The notes beneath the pieces were generated by a model. That model was given only the letters and a program-made list of their open reading frames with translations. It was not told the DNA's origin and made no database searches. Positions 22,584-30,784 of a stretch of 57,344 nt of DNA are shown here, piece after piece. Source of the stretch: Rhizobium leguminosarum (GTDB lineage: Bacteria; Pseudomonadota; Alphaproteobacteria; Rhizobiales; Rhizobiaceae); NCBI RefSeq assembly GCF_001652265.1, contig NZ_LWBS01000391.1:1-57344 (forward strand), given 5' to 3'. The stretch's first letter is position 1. Each line of letters starts with the position of its first letter. Both the position numbers and the translations under genes were made by a program.

Positions 22584-22979
22584 ATGACGGCGACGAATGA
22601 CATTCGCGCGAAGAAGAAGCCCGGCCCAGGCCGCGCCTACGGCTATCCGGTCCTCGCCGGCGTCCTGATCTACGGCGGCGCCGCCGTTGGCATCACCGCC
22701 AACAAGGAAGCGGTTCCGGCCGCTCACGCCAGCGCCGTCAAGCTGATCGGTTTTGCCGAGGAGCGGATCGACAACACCACCGGCGCGACCGGCGATCAGT
22801 ACATCAAGATCGAGAAGGACGTGCGGATCATCCCGCTTGCCGGCGCCACCGTCGCCAACATCGGTGCTGCCGTCTACGCCAGCGCCGACGACACCTTCAC
22901 CCTGACGGCCGGCGCGCTGCTTCAGATCGGCACCATCGACGCCATCGACGCGGACGGCGTCTGGCTGAAAACTATCTAA
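22584..22979 (+). CDS. DUF2190-like capsid decoration / head fibre protein
   Basis: A 131-residue protein lying between protease/scaffold and major head protein. AVGITANKEAVPAAHASAVKLIGFAEERID, VRIIPLAGATVANIGAAVYAS and LLQIGTIDAIDADGVWLKT show the glycine- and valine-rich beta structure of DUF2190 / gpD-like decoration proteins. It probably stabilises the expanded capsid. The GAC-ATG start is one base after the previous stop. Confidence 0.72.
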   Translation: MTATNDIRAKKKPGPGRAYGYPVLAGVLIYGGAAVGITANKEAVPAAHASAVKLIGFAEERIDNTTGATGDQYIKIEKDVRIIPLAGATVANIGAAVYASADDTFTLTAGALLQIGTIDAIDADGVWLKTI

Positions 22980-22988
22980 GGAGCGACC

Positions 22989-23882
22989 GTGGATATCAAT
23001 TCGAATACCCTTCGGGGCGTCTATACCGGCCTCTCGACCGCCTACAACATGCGGTTCGCCTCGGTGCAGACGTTTTATACCACCGTCGCGATGACGGTGC
23101 CTTCGACCACCGCGATGAACGAATATCCGCGACTCGACGATCTGCCGGGCATGCGCGAATGGATCGGCGATCGCGTCGTTCATGACCTGTCGGCCCAGAC
23201 CTACATCATCCGCAATCGCGAGTTCGAAAAGACGATCTCGATCAAGCGCTCGCAGATCGAGGATGACCAGATCGGCATCTTCACGCCCGTTGCCAGCCAG
23301 ATCGGCCAGGACGCGGCGGAGTTTCCCGACCAGCTCGTCTTCCCGCTGATGAAGAAGGCCGACACCGTCAAATGCTACGACGGCCAGTATTTCTTCGACA
23401 CGGACCATCCGGGCTACGACGAAAACGGCGGCGCGACCTCCGTCGTCAACTTCACGGACGGCGCCGGCCCGGCTTGGTACCTCATCGACGACACGCAGGC
23501 GATGAAGCCGTTCGTCTTCCAGAGCCGCAAGAAGTTCGTCCTGACCGCGATGCAAAACCCTGACGATCCGAACGTCTTCTACCAGGGCAAGTTCGTCTGG
23601 GGCGTCGACGGCCGCTGCAACGCCGGCCTCGGCCTCTGGCAGCTCGCCTACAAGTCGAAGGCAACGCTGAACGCCGCAAACTACGCTTTGGCTCGCACCG
23701 CGATGCAGTCGATCCGCAAGCGCAGCGGCGAAATCATCAACATTCGCCCGACCAAGCTTTGCGTTCCCCCGGCACTCGAAGGCGTCGCTCGCCAGATCCT
23801 CAACGCCGAACTGGTCAATGGCGGCGAGAGCAACGTCTGGGCAAAGACCGCCGAAGTCGTCGTTATCCCGTACCTCGGATGA
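22989..23882 (+). CDS. Major head subunit (Mu gpT)
   Basis: A 297-residue protein read from GTG 22989 behind AAGGAGCG. NTLRGVYTGLSTAYNMRF, TVPSTTAMNEYPRLDDLPGMREWIGDR, FEKTISIKRSQIEDDQIG and FFDTDHPGY are the gpT signature. It forms the icosahedral capsid with the HK97-type fold. The strong Shine-Dalgarno fits its need for high output. Confidence 0.93.
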   Translation: MDINSNTLRGVYTGLSTAYNMRFASVQTFYTTVAMTVPSTTAMNEYPRLDDLPGMREWIGDRVVHDLSAQTYIIRNREFEKTISIKRSQIEDDQIGIFTPVASQIGQDAAEFPDQLVFPLMKKADTVKCYDGQYFFDTDHPGYDENGGATSVVNFTDGAGPAWYLIDDTQAMKPFVFQSRKKFVLTAMQNPDDPNVFYQGKFVWGVDGRCNAGLGLWQLAYKSKATLNAANYALARTAMQSIRKRSGEIINIRPTKLCVPPALEGVARQILNAELVNGGESNVWAKTAEVVVIPYLG

Positions 23883-24009
23883 TCTCCGGAGCGGTGGGCA
23901 CTCTCGCCCGCCGAAACCGTCGCCGGCACTCCTCCTCCCAGCCGGCGGCGGGTTTCTGAAAAACGGCCGATCGCGTGGCCGCTTTCCCGAAACCCGAAAG
24001 GACAGAGAC
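23883..24009 (+). other. Intergenic region after the major head gene, GC-rich dyad
   Basis: GTCGCCGGC near 23909 can pair with GCCGGCGGC near 23940, followed by GGGTTTCTGAAAAA. It could act as a weak terminator or mRNA-stabilising stem after the most expressed head gene. No gene is seen. Confidence 0.35.
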
Positions 24010-24435
24010 ATGACGAAAGTGCAGATCATTTGCAGTTCGCCCGGCATGCGCCGCAACGGCATCGTCCACGCCGCCAGCGCGTTCTACGACGCCGATCGCT
24101 GGAGCGAAACGGAGCTTGAACGCTTCGACGCCGACCCGGCCTTCACCGTGCGCGTAGTCGATGAGACCGCTGAGAACGTGAAGACGGACACCGATTTTCG
24201 GTTGGCGGTCGATACCGAGGTCGCGCGCCAGGTCGAAGCGCTCAAGGCCAGCCTGGAAGCGGGCTTTGCAAACGCCGTGAAGGATGCCGTTGCCGACAAG
24301 ACGGCCGAGCTGAAAGCGGAACTCGACAACGCGATGGACTGGGCAGGGAAGGATCTGGTGGCCGCCAACGGCAAGATCACCACTCTCGAAAAGCAGCTTG
24401 CCGACGCCAAGAAGAAGGCCACGGCCGAGAAATAA
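24010..24435 (+). CDS. HI1506-related phage protein
   Basis: A 141-residue protein from the ATG at 24010. The N terminus (ICSSPGMRRNGIVHAASAFYDADRWSETELERFDADPAFTV) matches the HI1506 pattern of a small domain with RRxGI.H and a 'tells-residue-value' strand. The C-terminal half is a coiled coil rich in A/K/E. The family occurs just after the major head protein in Mu-like prophages; role unknown. Confidence 0.75.
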   Translation: MTKVQIICSSPGMRRNGIVHAASAFYDADRWSETELERFDADPAFTVRVVDETAENVKTDTDFRLAVDTEVARQVEALKASLEAGFANAVKDAVADKTAELKAELDNAMDWAGKDLVAANGKITTLEKQLADAKKKATAEK

Positions 24436-24440
24436 CCACC

Positions 24441-24489
24441 CCAAGGCGGACCAACCGGGCGGCCTGGCAATCCGGCCAGGCCGCCTTGG
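24441..24489 (+). terminator. Large GC-rich hairpin with two competing pairings
   Basis: GGCGGCCTGGC (24458-24468) pairs with GCCAGGCCGCC (24475-24485) in an 11-bp stem. The distal arm can instead pair through CCGCCTTGG (24481-24489) with CCAAGGCGG (24441-24449). No T-run follows. It separates the head and tail gene blocks in a 220-base gap (24436-24655) without another visible gene. Confidence 0.5.
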
Positions 24490-24655
24490 GAACCATCCAG
24501 AGCGGGAGCGCCGCGAGAGATCGGTCCGGCAACTTTAGCCGGGCAGATCCGAAGCCCTCCGACCGGACCAGGACGCAGAAATGCGCCGGCGGGAACAGCG
24601 GCACTTGAAGCCTTTAGCGGCCTCCTTCCCAACCGAACTGAGAGACACCTTCATT

Positions 24656-25090
24656 ATGTACGCAACCGTTTCCGACATGATCGCCCGCTTCGGTGAGACG
24701 CAGATCATCCGGCTTTCCCGGCCGGAGGACCGCACGGCCGAGACGGTTGACGAAGAGAAGGTCAACACCGCGCTCGCCGACGCTGGAGCGCTGATCGACG
24801 GCTATATCCGTGGCCGCTATTTCGTGCCGATCGCGGCGCCGCCGGCGGAGATCGTCCGCGCCACTTGCATCCTTGCCCGCTACGACCTCGCCCAGGGCGA
24901 GAACATGGACCCGAGCGAGGAGATGTCGAAGGCCCGCAAAGACGTCATTTCCTGGCTGGAGAATATCGCCAAGGAACTGGTCAATCTCGACGTGCCCGCC
25001 GCAGAGCCTGCCGGCCCGGCCGTCAACTCCGGCCCGCGCATGTCCGATCGGCCGCGCATCATGACCTCAGACACGTTGCGGGGCTGGTGA
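24656..25090 (+). CDS. DUF1320 protein (Mu gp36)
   Basis: A 144-residue protein from the ATG at 24656. MYATVSDMIARFGETQIIRLS, ALADAGALIDGYIRGRYF and the RATCILARYDL segment are the DUF1320/gp36 signature. It is thought to act at the head-tail connector. A variable proline/alanine-rich tail follows. Confidence 0.85.
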   Translation: MYATVSDMIARFGETQIIRLSRPEDRTAETVDEEKVNTALADAGALIDGYIRGRYFVPIAAPPAEIVRATCILARYDLAQGENMDPSEEMSKARKDVISWLENIAKELVNLDVPAAEPAGPAVNSGPRMSDRPRIMTSDTLRGW

Positions 25091-25671
25091 TGGATCTCGC
25101 TTACGCACCGATCCGCAAGATGGAGCCAGCGATCGTCGAGCGGCTGCGCCTTGCCTTCCCGGCCAAGGATTTCAGCATCGACCGCGTGCCGCAGACGCTG
25201 ACAATCAAGGAGTTCGAACGTCTCGTTAAACAGGCGCCCTTTATCGGCCTGGCGTGGACCGGCATGAAGCCCGACCCGGCAAGCGGCCGCATTCTGAAGG
25301 GTGTCATGCTCTGGCGGCTCATTCTCGTTTTCAAGGCTTCGAACGGCCTTGAAACCCGCTTCAAAGGCGACCGGCGCGGCATCGGCCTCGACGCCATGGC
25401 CGACGTTGCTGTGGCGCTGCTGCAGGCAGCTGAGATCCCCGGCGTCGGCGTTGCCACGGTCACCGGCGCCAACAGCGTGATCGCCGATGGCTGGACAGAC
25501 GATAACGTCGTGATCGCCCAGATCGATTTCAACGTCGCCTTCCAGATCAGCCCGGCTGCCTTCCAGCTGCTGGCACTCGACGATCTCCGGCGGATCGGCG
25601 TGTCCTGGGCTTTCGCCGAAGATCCAGAAAACACCGTCGCCACCGACAAAACCGAACTACCCGAGGAGTAG
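25090..25671 (+). CDS. DUF1834 protein (Mu gp37)
   Basis: A 193-residue protein from the ATG overlapping the gp36 stop (TGATG). RKMEPAIVERLRLAFPAKDFSIDRVP, WRLILVFKASNG and PGVGVATVTGANSVIADGWTDDNVVIAQIDFNVAF follow the gp37 family. It should form part of the connector or tail terminator complex before the sheath and tube genes. Confidence 0.8.
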   Translation: MDLAYAPIRKMEPAIVERLRLAFPAKDFSIDRVPQTLTIKEFERLVKQAPFIGLAWTGMKPDPASGRILKGVMLWRLILVFKASNGLETRFKGDRRGIGLDAMADVAVALLQAAEIPGVGVATVTGANSVIADGWTDDNVVIAQIDFNVAFQISPAAFQLLALDDLRRIGVSWAFAEDPENTVATDKTELPEE

Positions 25672-25674
25672 GAG

Positions 25675-25869
25675 ATGCTTGGATTTTATAAGCCCGCCGA
25701 GGGCATGACCGTCGACCAGGAGAACGGTACGCCGTGGCCGGCCGATGGCATGGACGCGCTGAACACATTGTTCGTCCGCCGGCGCATCGCCTGCGGCGAC
25801 CTGGTCGAGGCCGACGCCACCGAAACCGAAACGCCGTCGCGCGCGCGCCGGTCCAAAGGAGACAATTAA
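25675..25869 (+). CDS. DUF2635 protein (Mu gp38)
   Basis: A 64-residue protein behind GAGGAGTAGGAG. FYKPAEGMTVDQENGTPWPADGMD is the DUF2635 pattern (a conserved P.EG..V.DP..g..LPa-type motif), then a short acidic tail. It always precedes the sheath gene in Mu-like phages. Function unknown. Confidence 0.8.
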   Translation: MLGFYKPAEGMTVDQENGTPWPADGMDALNTLFVRRRIACGDLVEADATETETPSRARRSKGDN

Positions 25870-25872
25870 ACC

Positions 25873-27360
25873 ATGGACTTCAACGAAATTCCCTATGATT
25901 GGCTTGAGCCGGCAACCCTTCTTGAGGTCAAGCCGAACTATGCCAATTCCGGCGTCCTGCCGTATCCGACCAAGGTGCTGCTTGTCGGCCACAAGCTTGC
26001 CTCCGGCTCGCTGCAGCCCGGCCAGATTGTCGAGGTCACTCGCGCCGAGGAAGGCATCGCGCTCTTCGGCCTCGGCTCGATCGGCGCGGAACAGGTCGCA
26101 GCATTCCGCAACGCCAACAAGACTTCGCCGCTCTTCGTGACGGCAGCGGCCGACGCCGGCGGCGCGGTCAAGGCGACCGGGACCATCACCTTCGCCGGAG
26201 CCGTGCCTCAGGCTTCCGTCCTCCGGTTCAAGATCGCAGGTCGGGCAATCCGCTTCACCGCCAACCCGGCAGACACGGTCACGGTCATGGCGGCAGCGCT
26301 GGCGGCTGCCATCAATGCCGATACCGCCAACGTCGTCACGGCGACTTCGGCGCTTGGCGTCGTCACCTGCACGGCGCGTAATGGTGGCGAGGTCGGCAAC
26401 GGCATCGATCTGCGCGTTGATGCGGCTGCGTCTCCGATTCCATCCGGGCTGACCATCACCGTCGTCGACATGGCGAACGGCGCCGGCAATCCGGTGCTGC
26501 AGACAGTGCTTGATGTTCTGGCGAACACCTGGTTCACCGATGTCATCATTCCCTGGGCGGATGCCACCAACATGGCCGCTTTCGCCGAATGGCTGCGCGT
26601 CCGGTACCAGGCGACGTCGAAGCTCGATGTCCATGGCTATGTCGCCAAGCGCGGCACCTATGGCACCCTCGGAACCTTCGGCATGCTGACCAACTCGCCG
26701 AACCTGACCGCCATGGGCCTCAATCGTTCACCGACCAGCTCATGGGTTCTGTCGGCCGCCGTCGCGGCTCTCTGCGCCTTCCATCTGACGAACGATCCGG
26801 CCCGGCAGCTGCGCTCGCTCGTGGTGCCTGGTGTCGAGGCGCCGGCGCCGGCCGATCAGTTCACCGACAGCGAACAGAACCTGCTCTTGAACAAGGGCAT
26901 CTGCACCTTCGACCATCTGTCGGACGGCTCGACGGTGATCTCGCGCGTCATCACGACATACAAGACCTCAAATCTTGGCATCGCCGATCGCGCCTGGCTG
27001 GACATCATGACGCCCAAAACCCTGTCGCGCATCCGCTACGATTGGGCGGCCTACGTCTCGCTGCAGTATCCGCGTTCCAAGCTGGTCGACGACGAAAGCA
27101 GCGCATCCTTCGCCAGCCGCTTCGACACCGATGAGGACGCCGGCAGCGCCGTCGTCACGCCGCGTCGCATGCATGCCTCCTGGGGCGCGCGCTGCAAGCT
27201 CTATGGCGACAAGGTTTGGATCGAAGACATCCAGGCGACCGTCAAGGCCAGCGTCTTCCAGCGGTCATCCGACGACAAGAACCGGCTCGAAAGCCGTCAA
27301 CAGATCAAGATCGTCGGCAACCTGATGGTGCTCGCCGGCTCCCTTGAATTCCAGGTGTAA
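25873..27360 (+). CDS. Contractile tail sheath protein (Mu gpL)
   Basis: A 495-residue protein. FNEIPYDWLEPATLLEVKPNYA at the N terminus, KVLLVGHKL, GIALFGLGSIGAEQV, and the C-terminal SRIRYDWAAYVSLQYPRSKLVDDES region match gpL. It polymerises around the tube and contracts at infection. GGAGACAATTAAACC gives the ribosome site. Confidence 0.93.
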   Translation: MDFNEIPYDWLEPATLLEVKPNYANSGVLPYPTKVLLVGHKLASGSLQPGQIVEVTRAEEGIALFGLGSIGAEQVAAFRNANKTSPLFVTAAADAGGAVKATGTITFAGAVPQASVLRFKIAGRAIRFTANPADTVTVMAAALAAAINADTANVVTATSALGVVTCTARNGGEVGNGIDLRVDAAASPIPSGLTITVVDMANGAGNPVLQTVLDVLANTWFTDVIIPWADATNMAAFAEWLRVRYQATSKLDVHGYVAKRGTYGTLGTFGMLTNSPNLTAMGLNRSPTSSWVLSAAVAALCAFHLTNDPARQLRSLVVPGVEAPAPADQFTDSEQNLLLNKGICTFDHLSDGSTVISRVITTYKTSNLGIADRAWLDIMTPKTLSRIRYDWAAYVSLQYPRSKLVDDESSASFASRFDTDEDAGSAVVTPRRMHASWGARCKLYGDKVWIEDIQATVKASVFQRSSDDKNRLESRQQIKIVGNLMVLAGSLEFQV

Positions 27361-27374
27361 GGAGACACTGAACC

Positions 27375-27737
27375 ATGGCTCAAGTTTTGGGCATTGTGGA
27401 TATCGTCTGGCGCGGACGAAATATCCCTGTCGAGAAGGGCGCCAAGTTCAAAAGGGGCGGCATCCAGAACACCGCCGTGACCTATGGCCGGAAGGTGGGC
27501 CGGGCGCAGGAGTTCGTCGCCTCCGAAATCACGGCCGTGACCAACCTCGAAGCGGGCCAGCGCCTCGGCAACCTCTTGGACCCCGGTGAAGACGAGCTTC
27601 AGGTGGTCTGCGATACCGGCCAGACCTTCGTCTGGGGCGACGCCTTTCTGGGAGAAACCCCCGAAGTCACCGGCGGCGAAGGTGGCAAGATGGAGCTGAA
27701 GTGGTTCGGTGGCGAGCCTGAGGAGATCCTGGCATGA
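27375..27737 (+). CDS. Tail tube protein (Mu gpM)
   Basis: A 120-residue protein (MAQVLGIVDIVWRGRNIPVEKGAKFKRGGIQNTAVTYGRKVGRAQEFVASEI in parts) with the conserved FVWGDAFLGETPEVTGGEGG-type C-terminal. It lies directly after the sheath and forms the inner tube. Confidence 0.9.
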   Translation: MAQVLGIVDIVWRGRNIPVEKGAKFKRGGIQNTAVTYGRKVGRAQEFVASEITAVTNLEAGQRLGNLLDPGEDELQVVCDTGQTFVWGDAFLGETPEVTGGEGGKMELKWFGGEPEEILA

Positions 27738-28216
27738 GCACCGCTATCTCCAAGGCGAGCACCCTGACCATCGATCTCGACGAGGACGCCGGCAGAACGC
27801 CGGAAGCCGTCGTGGATCTCGATCAGCCGGTCGCGATCGGCGGCAAGCCGGATGGCGATGTCATCGACGAAGACACAAACCCGCTCGATCGCCTGCCCGA
27901 GGACGCCGTCCGCAATTCAGACGGCTCCGTGACGCTGCCGCTGCACTACAGCGTCGCGCTTCGCACCAAGAAGGACGGAGCCGTCAAAGAACGCGTCTTC
28001 GCCCAGTTGATCTTCCATCGCCTCAATGGCGCGGATCAGCGCGCTATCGCTGCGGCCGGCGACGAACATCAGATTGCTGTCTCCTTCGCGCGGTCGACCC
28101 GCAACAACCAGGCGATCATGAACGCGCTCTACGACAAGATGGACCTGTCCGACATTGCTCGGGCTGGGCGCGTGATCAATTTTTTCGTCAGCAATGGCCC
28201 CAAAACTGGCGGCTGA
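27734..28216 (+). CDS. Tail assembly chaperone, zero-frame product (Mu gp41)
   Basis: A 160-residue protein coupled to the tube gene by ATGA. PLHYSVALRTKKDGAVKERVFAQLIFHRLNGADQRAIAAAG in the middle and the ALYDKMDLSDIARAG C-terminal helix match the gp41 tail chaperone (TAC) family. A T-TTT-TTC heptamer at 28180-28186, nine codons before its stop, would allow a -1 frameshift into the next frame. Confidence 0.88.
   Translation: MSTAISKASTLTIDLDEDAGRTPEAVVDLDQPVAIGGKPDGDVIDEDTNPLDRLPEDAVRNSDGSVTLPLHYSVALRTKKDGAVKERVFAQLIFHRLNGADQRAIAAAGDEHQIAVSFARSTRNNQAIMNALYDKMDLSDIARAGRVINFFVSNGPKTGG
28180..28186 (+). promoter_or_regulatory. Putative programmed -1 ribosomal frameshift site (T TTT TTC)
   Basis: The zero-frame codons are AAT-TTT-TTC, giving the canonical X XXY YYZ heptamer T TTT TTC at 28180-28186. 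A -1 slip leads into the frame ending at 28347 and produces a 204-residue fusion. Tail chaperone genes with such shifts are conserved in long-tailed phages, including Mu. Confidence 0.7.
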
Positions 28217-28347
28217 TGTTCGGCGCTCTTGCCGACAGCACGTCGTTTTCGGCGTCGGAGATTGACGGCTTCGACGCCGAAACTCTCACCTTCTGGTGGA
28301 ACTGCGTAATGGAATGGCGGGAATACGCCAAGACCCTGGGAGGCTGA
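28216..28347 (+). CDS. Tail assembly chaperone extension frame (Mu gp41/42 frameshift partner)
   Basis: A 43-codon frame beginning at an ATG overlapping the previous stop (TGATG) encodes FGALADSTSFSASEIDGFDAETLTFWWNCVMEWREYAKTLGG in short segments. The same frame is entered by the -1 shift at 28180-28186, adding 53 residues to the chaperone. The W/C-rich helix is typical of the T or E-type chaperone extension. It probably acts only as the frameshift product. Confidence 0.7.
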   Translation: MFGALADSTSFSASEIDGFDAETLTFWWNCVMEWREYAKTLGG

Positions 28348-28348
28348 C

Positions 28349-30784
28349 ATGGCAAGGTCGATGACGCTGGACGTTCTGGTCCGCCTGAAGGATCTGCTTT
28401 CGTCGCCATTGCGCGGCCTTCGCAGGAGCCTCCAGGTCGTCGTCGACACGGCCAAGAAGATCGGCCTGGTCGGCACGGCGATTGCCGCCATCTCCTTCAT
28501 CCAGCCGATGAAGGAGGCGGCGGCTTTCCAGCAGCAGCTCCTCGATATTGCCGGAACATCGAACAAGACAGGCGCGCAAGCCTTTCTGATGGTCGATCAA
28601 TTGAAGGGCCGTTTGGAGGATCTGGCACTGTCGGTCGGGCAGACGTCCGACACGATCGCCAAGGGCTCCGGCAAGATGATCGCCGCCGGCCTCGATGAGC
28701 AGCTCGTCAATAATTCCCTGAAGAGCATCGGCCGCGCCACCAAGGCTGCAAACGCCGAGTTCGACGACATGGCCGGCGTGGCGGTCTCGCTCCTGCAGAC
28801 GCTCAAGCTGCCGGCCGACCAGCTCGACGCGACACTCGCTGGCCTCATCGTCGCCGGCAAGGAAGGTTCCTTCGAGCTGAGGGACATGGCGAAATACTTC
28901 CCGACGATGACGGGACAGATGGCAAAGCTCGGCATCACCGGTCGGACGGCTGCGACCCAGCTCGCCGCCATGCTGGAAATCGCCAAGAAAGGGACGTCCG
29001 ATTCAGCCGAGGCGGCAAACAACCTCAACAATTTCCTGTCGAAGATCACGGCGCCGGAGACGGTGCGCAACTTCGAGAAGATGGGCGTCGATATCCAGGG
29101 CGTCATGCAGGATGCCGTCACGAAGGGCATCAACCCGATCGAGGCCGTCATTCAGAAGATCTCGACGCTGACCGGGATCTCCAGCAAGGAAATCGACGGG
29201 CTGATGAAGAAGGCCGAGGCCGGCGGCCTCAAGGGTGCCGATGCGCTCGAGCAAGTCCGAACGCAGCTCGAGGCAATCCACGGCGCCGGCGCGCTCGGCG
29301 GCTTGTTCGCCGACATGCAGGTGATGGGCTTCCTGATCCCGATGCTTGCCAACGTCGACGAATACAAGCGCATCCGCGACCGAGTGGCCGAGGCGACAGG
29401 TGCAATGACTGATGCCGATTTCGATACGCAGATGCAGAGCCTGAGTACGCAGCTCACCATCTTCGGCGAAATCGGGACGCAGGCCTGGCGCGAAGTCGGC
29501 CTGGCGTTTGGCGCCTGGTTGCCGGCCATTAACAGCGGTCTCATGACGGCTTTGAAGTGGCTTCGAGACCTCGACGCCTCGACGGGCGGCATGGTGAAAC
29601 AGAGCCTCGCCTGGGCCGGCGCCGGCATCATGGTTGTCGCCGCCCTCGGCGCACTCGGCGTTATCCTGCCCATTATCGCAACCGGTCTGTCGGCCGTCGC
29701 CGCGCTGATATCGCCAATCGGCCTGGCGCTTGCCGCGATCGCCGCCGGCGCCGTCTACATCTATCGCAACTGGTCGAGCTTCGGCCCGCGACTGACACGG
29801 CTTTGGGATCGGGCAAAGACCAGCTTCTTCCAGCTCGCCGATGGTGTTCGCGATCGCGGCCGCAGGATCATCGACGCCGGCCGCGAGATCTACACGCGCT
29901 ATGCGCCAATGGTCCGGCGCGGCTTCGAGACAGCGTGGCGCGACGTCCAGGGCGGCTTGCGCAACCTTCAGCCGTTCTTCGAAAGCTTACGTAATAGTCT
30001 TAAGTTCGACATCGACCTGTCGGGACTGTCGATCGACAATGCCAAGCTGGCATCGTTTAAGGCGCTCGATCTCGCCCTGGCCGGCATCAAGGCGGGCTGG
30101 GAAGCGTTGCGTGACTTCGGCTCCGGCTTCGCGCCGCACCTCGGCGAAATCGGCAAGCAACTTGGCGGGACGGTTAATTCCATTGCCGGCATCGCCGCCG
30201 GTTTCAGCCGACTTGCGACCGCGATTGGCAAGATGATCGGCTTCGACGCGGGCAAACTCGACTGGTTACCGAAGTGGCTTGGCGACCTCGCAGGAAGCAT
30301 TACAGGGGAACTCCTCCGGGTTCTCGGGCAGGTGTTGAAGGATGTCGAGACGCTCGTCAATCGCCTCGCTGGTCTTGCTGAGCAGGTCAACGCCGGCGTC
30401 GACTGGCAGAAGTTGATGCCAACCGGAGTCGTGGAGGCATGGAATGCGCTTGCAGGGGCGATCAATGCCGTGAAAACCGCCATGTCTTATTTCCAGGGCG
30501 GCGTCGTTAAACCAGGCGAGGCTCTGCCAAACGGCACTGCTGCAGGATCGGCCACTGATCCGGACGGCGGCCGTGGCGCGGCATTAGACGATTTCCTCAA
30601 CGGACCTGTACCCGCCAATAACAACCGGCCTGCAGGCGCCGTCGCTCCCGCCCAGACGAAAGCGCTGGTCGGAGGAACGGTCACCATCAAGGTCGACGGT
30701 CCCGGCCAGGTGACGGGTGTCACCAGTGACAACCCGGCAGTGCCGCTGAAGGCAAACACCGGCCGCTCTGTCGGGAGACCGTAA
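28349..30784 (+). CDS. Tail tape measure protein
   Basis: An 811-residue protein. The N terminus (MTLDVLVRLKDLLSSPLRGLRRSL) and the phage tail tape-measure domain with KGRLEDLALSVGQTSDTIAKGSGKMIAAG and GVAVSLLQTLKLPADQLDATLAGLIVAGKEG are followed by a hydrophobic stretch of about 45 residues near 424-469 (VVAALGALGVILPIIATGL and ISPIGLALAAIAAGAVYIY). It sets tail length and may help DNA cross the inner membrane. It starts two bases after the chaperone frame. Confidence 0.92.
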   Translation: MARSMTLDVLVRLKDLLSSPLRGLRRSLQVVVDTAKKIGLVGTAIAAISFIQPMKEAAAFQQQLLDIAGTSNKTGAQAFLMVDQLKGRLEDLALSVGQTSDTIAKGSGKMIAAGLDEQLVNNSLKSIGRATKAANAEFDDMAGVAVSLLQTLKLPADQLDATLAGLIVAGKEGSFELRDMAKYFPTMTGQMAKLGITGRTAATQLAAMLEIAKKGTSDSAEAANNLNNFLSKITAPETVRNFEKMGVDIQGVMQDAVTKGINPIEAVIQKISTLTGISSKEIDGLMKKAEAGGLKGADALEQVRTQLEAIHGAGALGGLFADMQVMGFLIPMLANVDEYKRIRDRVAEATGAMTDADFDTQMQSLSTQLTIFGEIGTQAWREVGLAFGAWLPAINSGLMTALKWLRDLDASTGGMVKQSLAWAGAGIMVVAALGALGVILPIIATGLSAVAALISPIGLALAAIAAGAVYIYRNWSSFGPRLTRLWDRAKTSFFQLADGVRDRGRRIIDAGREIYTRYAPMVRRGFETAWRDVQGGLRNLQPFFESLRNSLKFDIDLSGLSIDNAKLASFKALDLALAGIKAGWEALRDFGSGFAPHLGEIGKQLGGTVNSIAGIAAGFSRLATAIGKMIGFDAGKLDWLPKWLGDLAGSITGELLRVLGQVLKDVETLVNRLAGLAEQVNAGVDWQKLMPTGVVEAWNALAGAINAVKTAMSYFQGGVVKPGEALPNGTAAGSATDPDGGRGAALDDFLNGPVPANNNRPAGAVAPAQTKALVGGTVTIKVDGPGQVTGVTSDNPAVPLKANTGRSVGRP

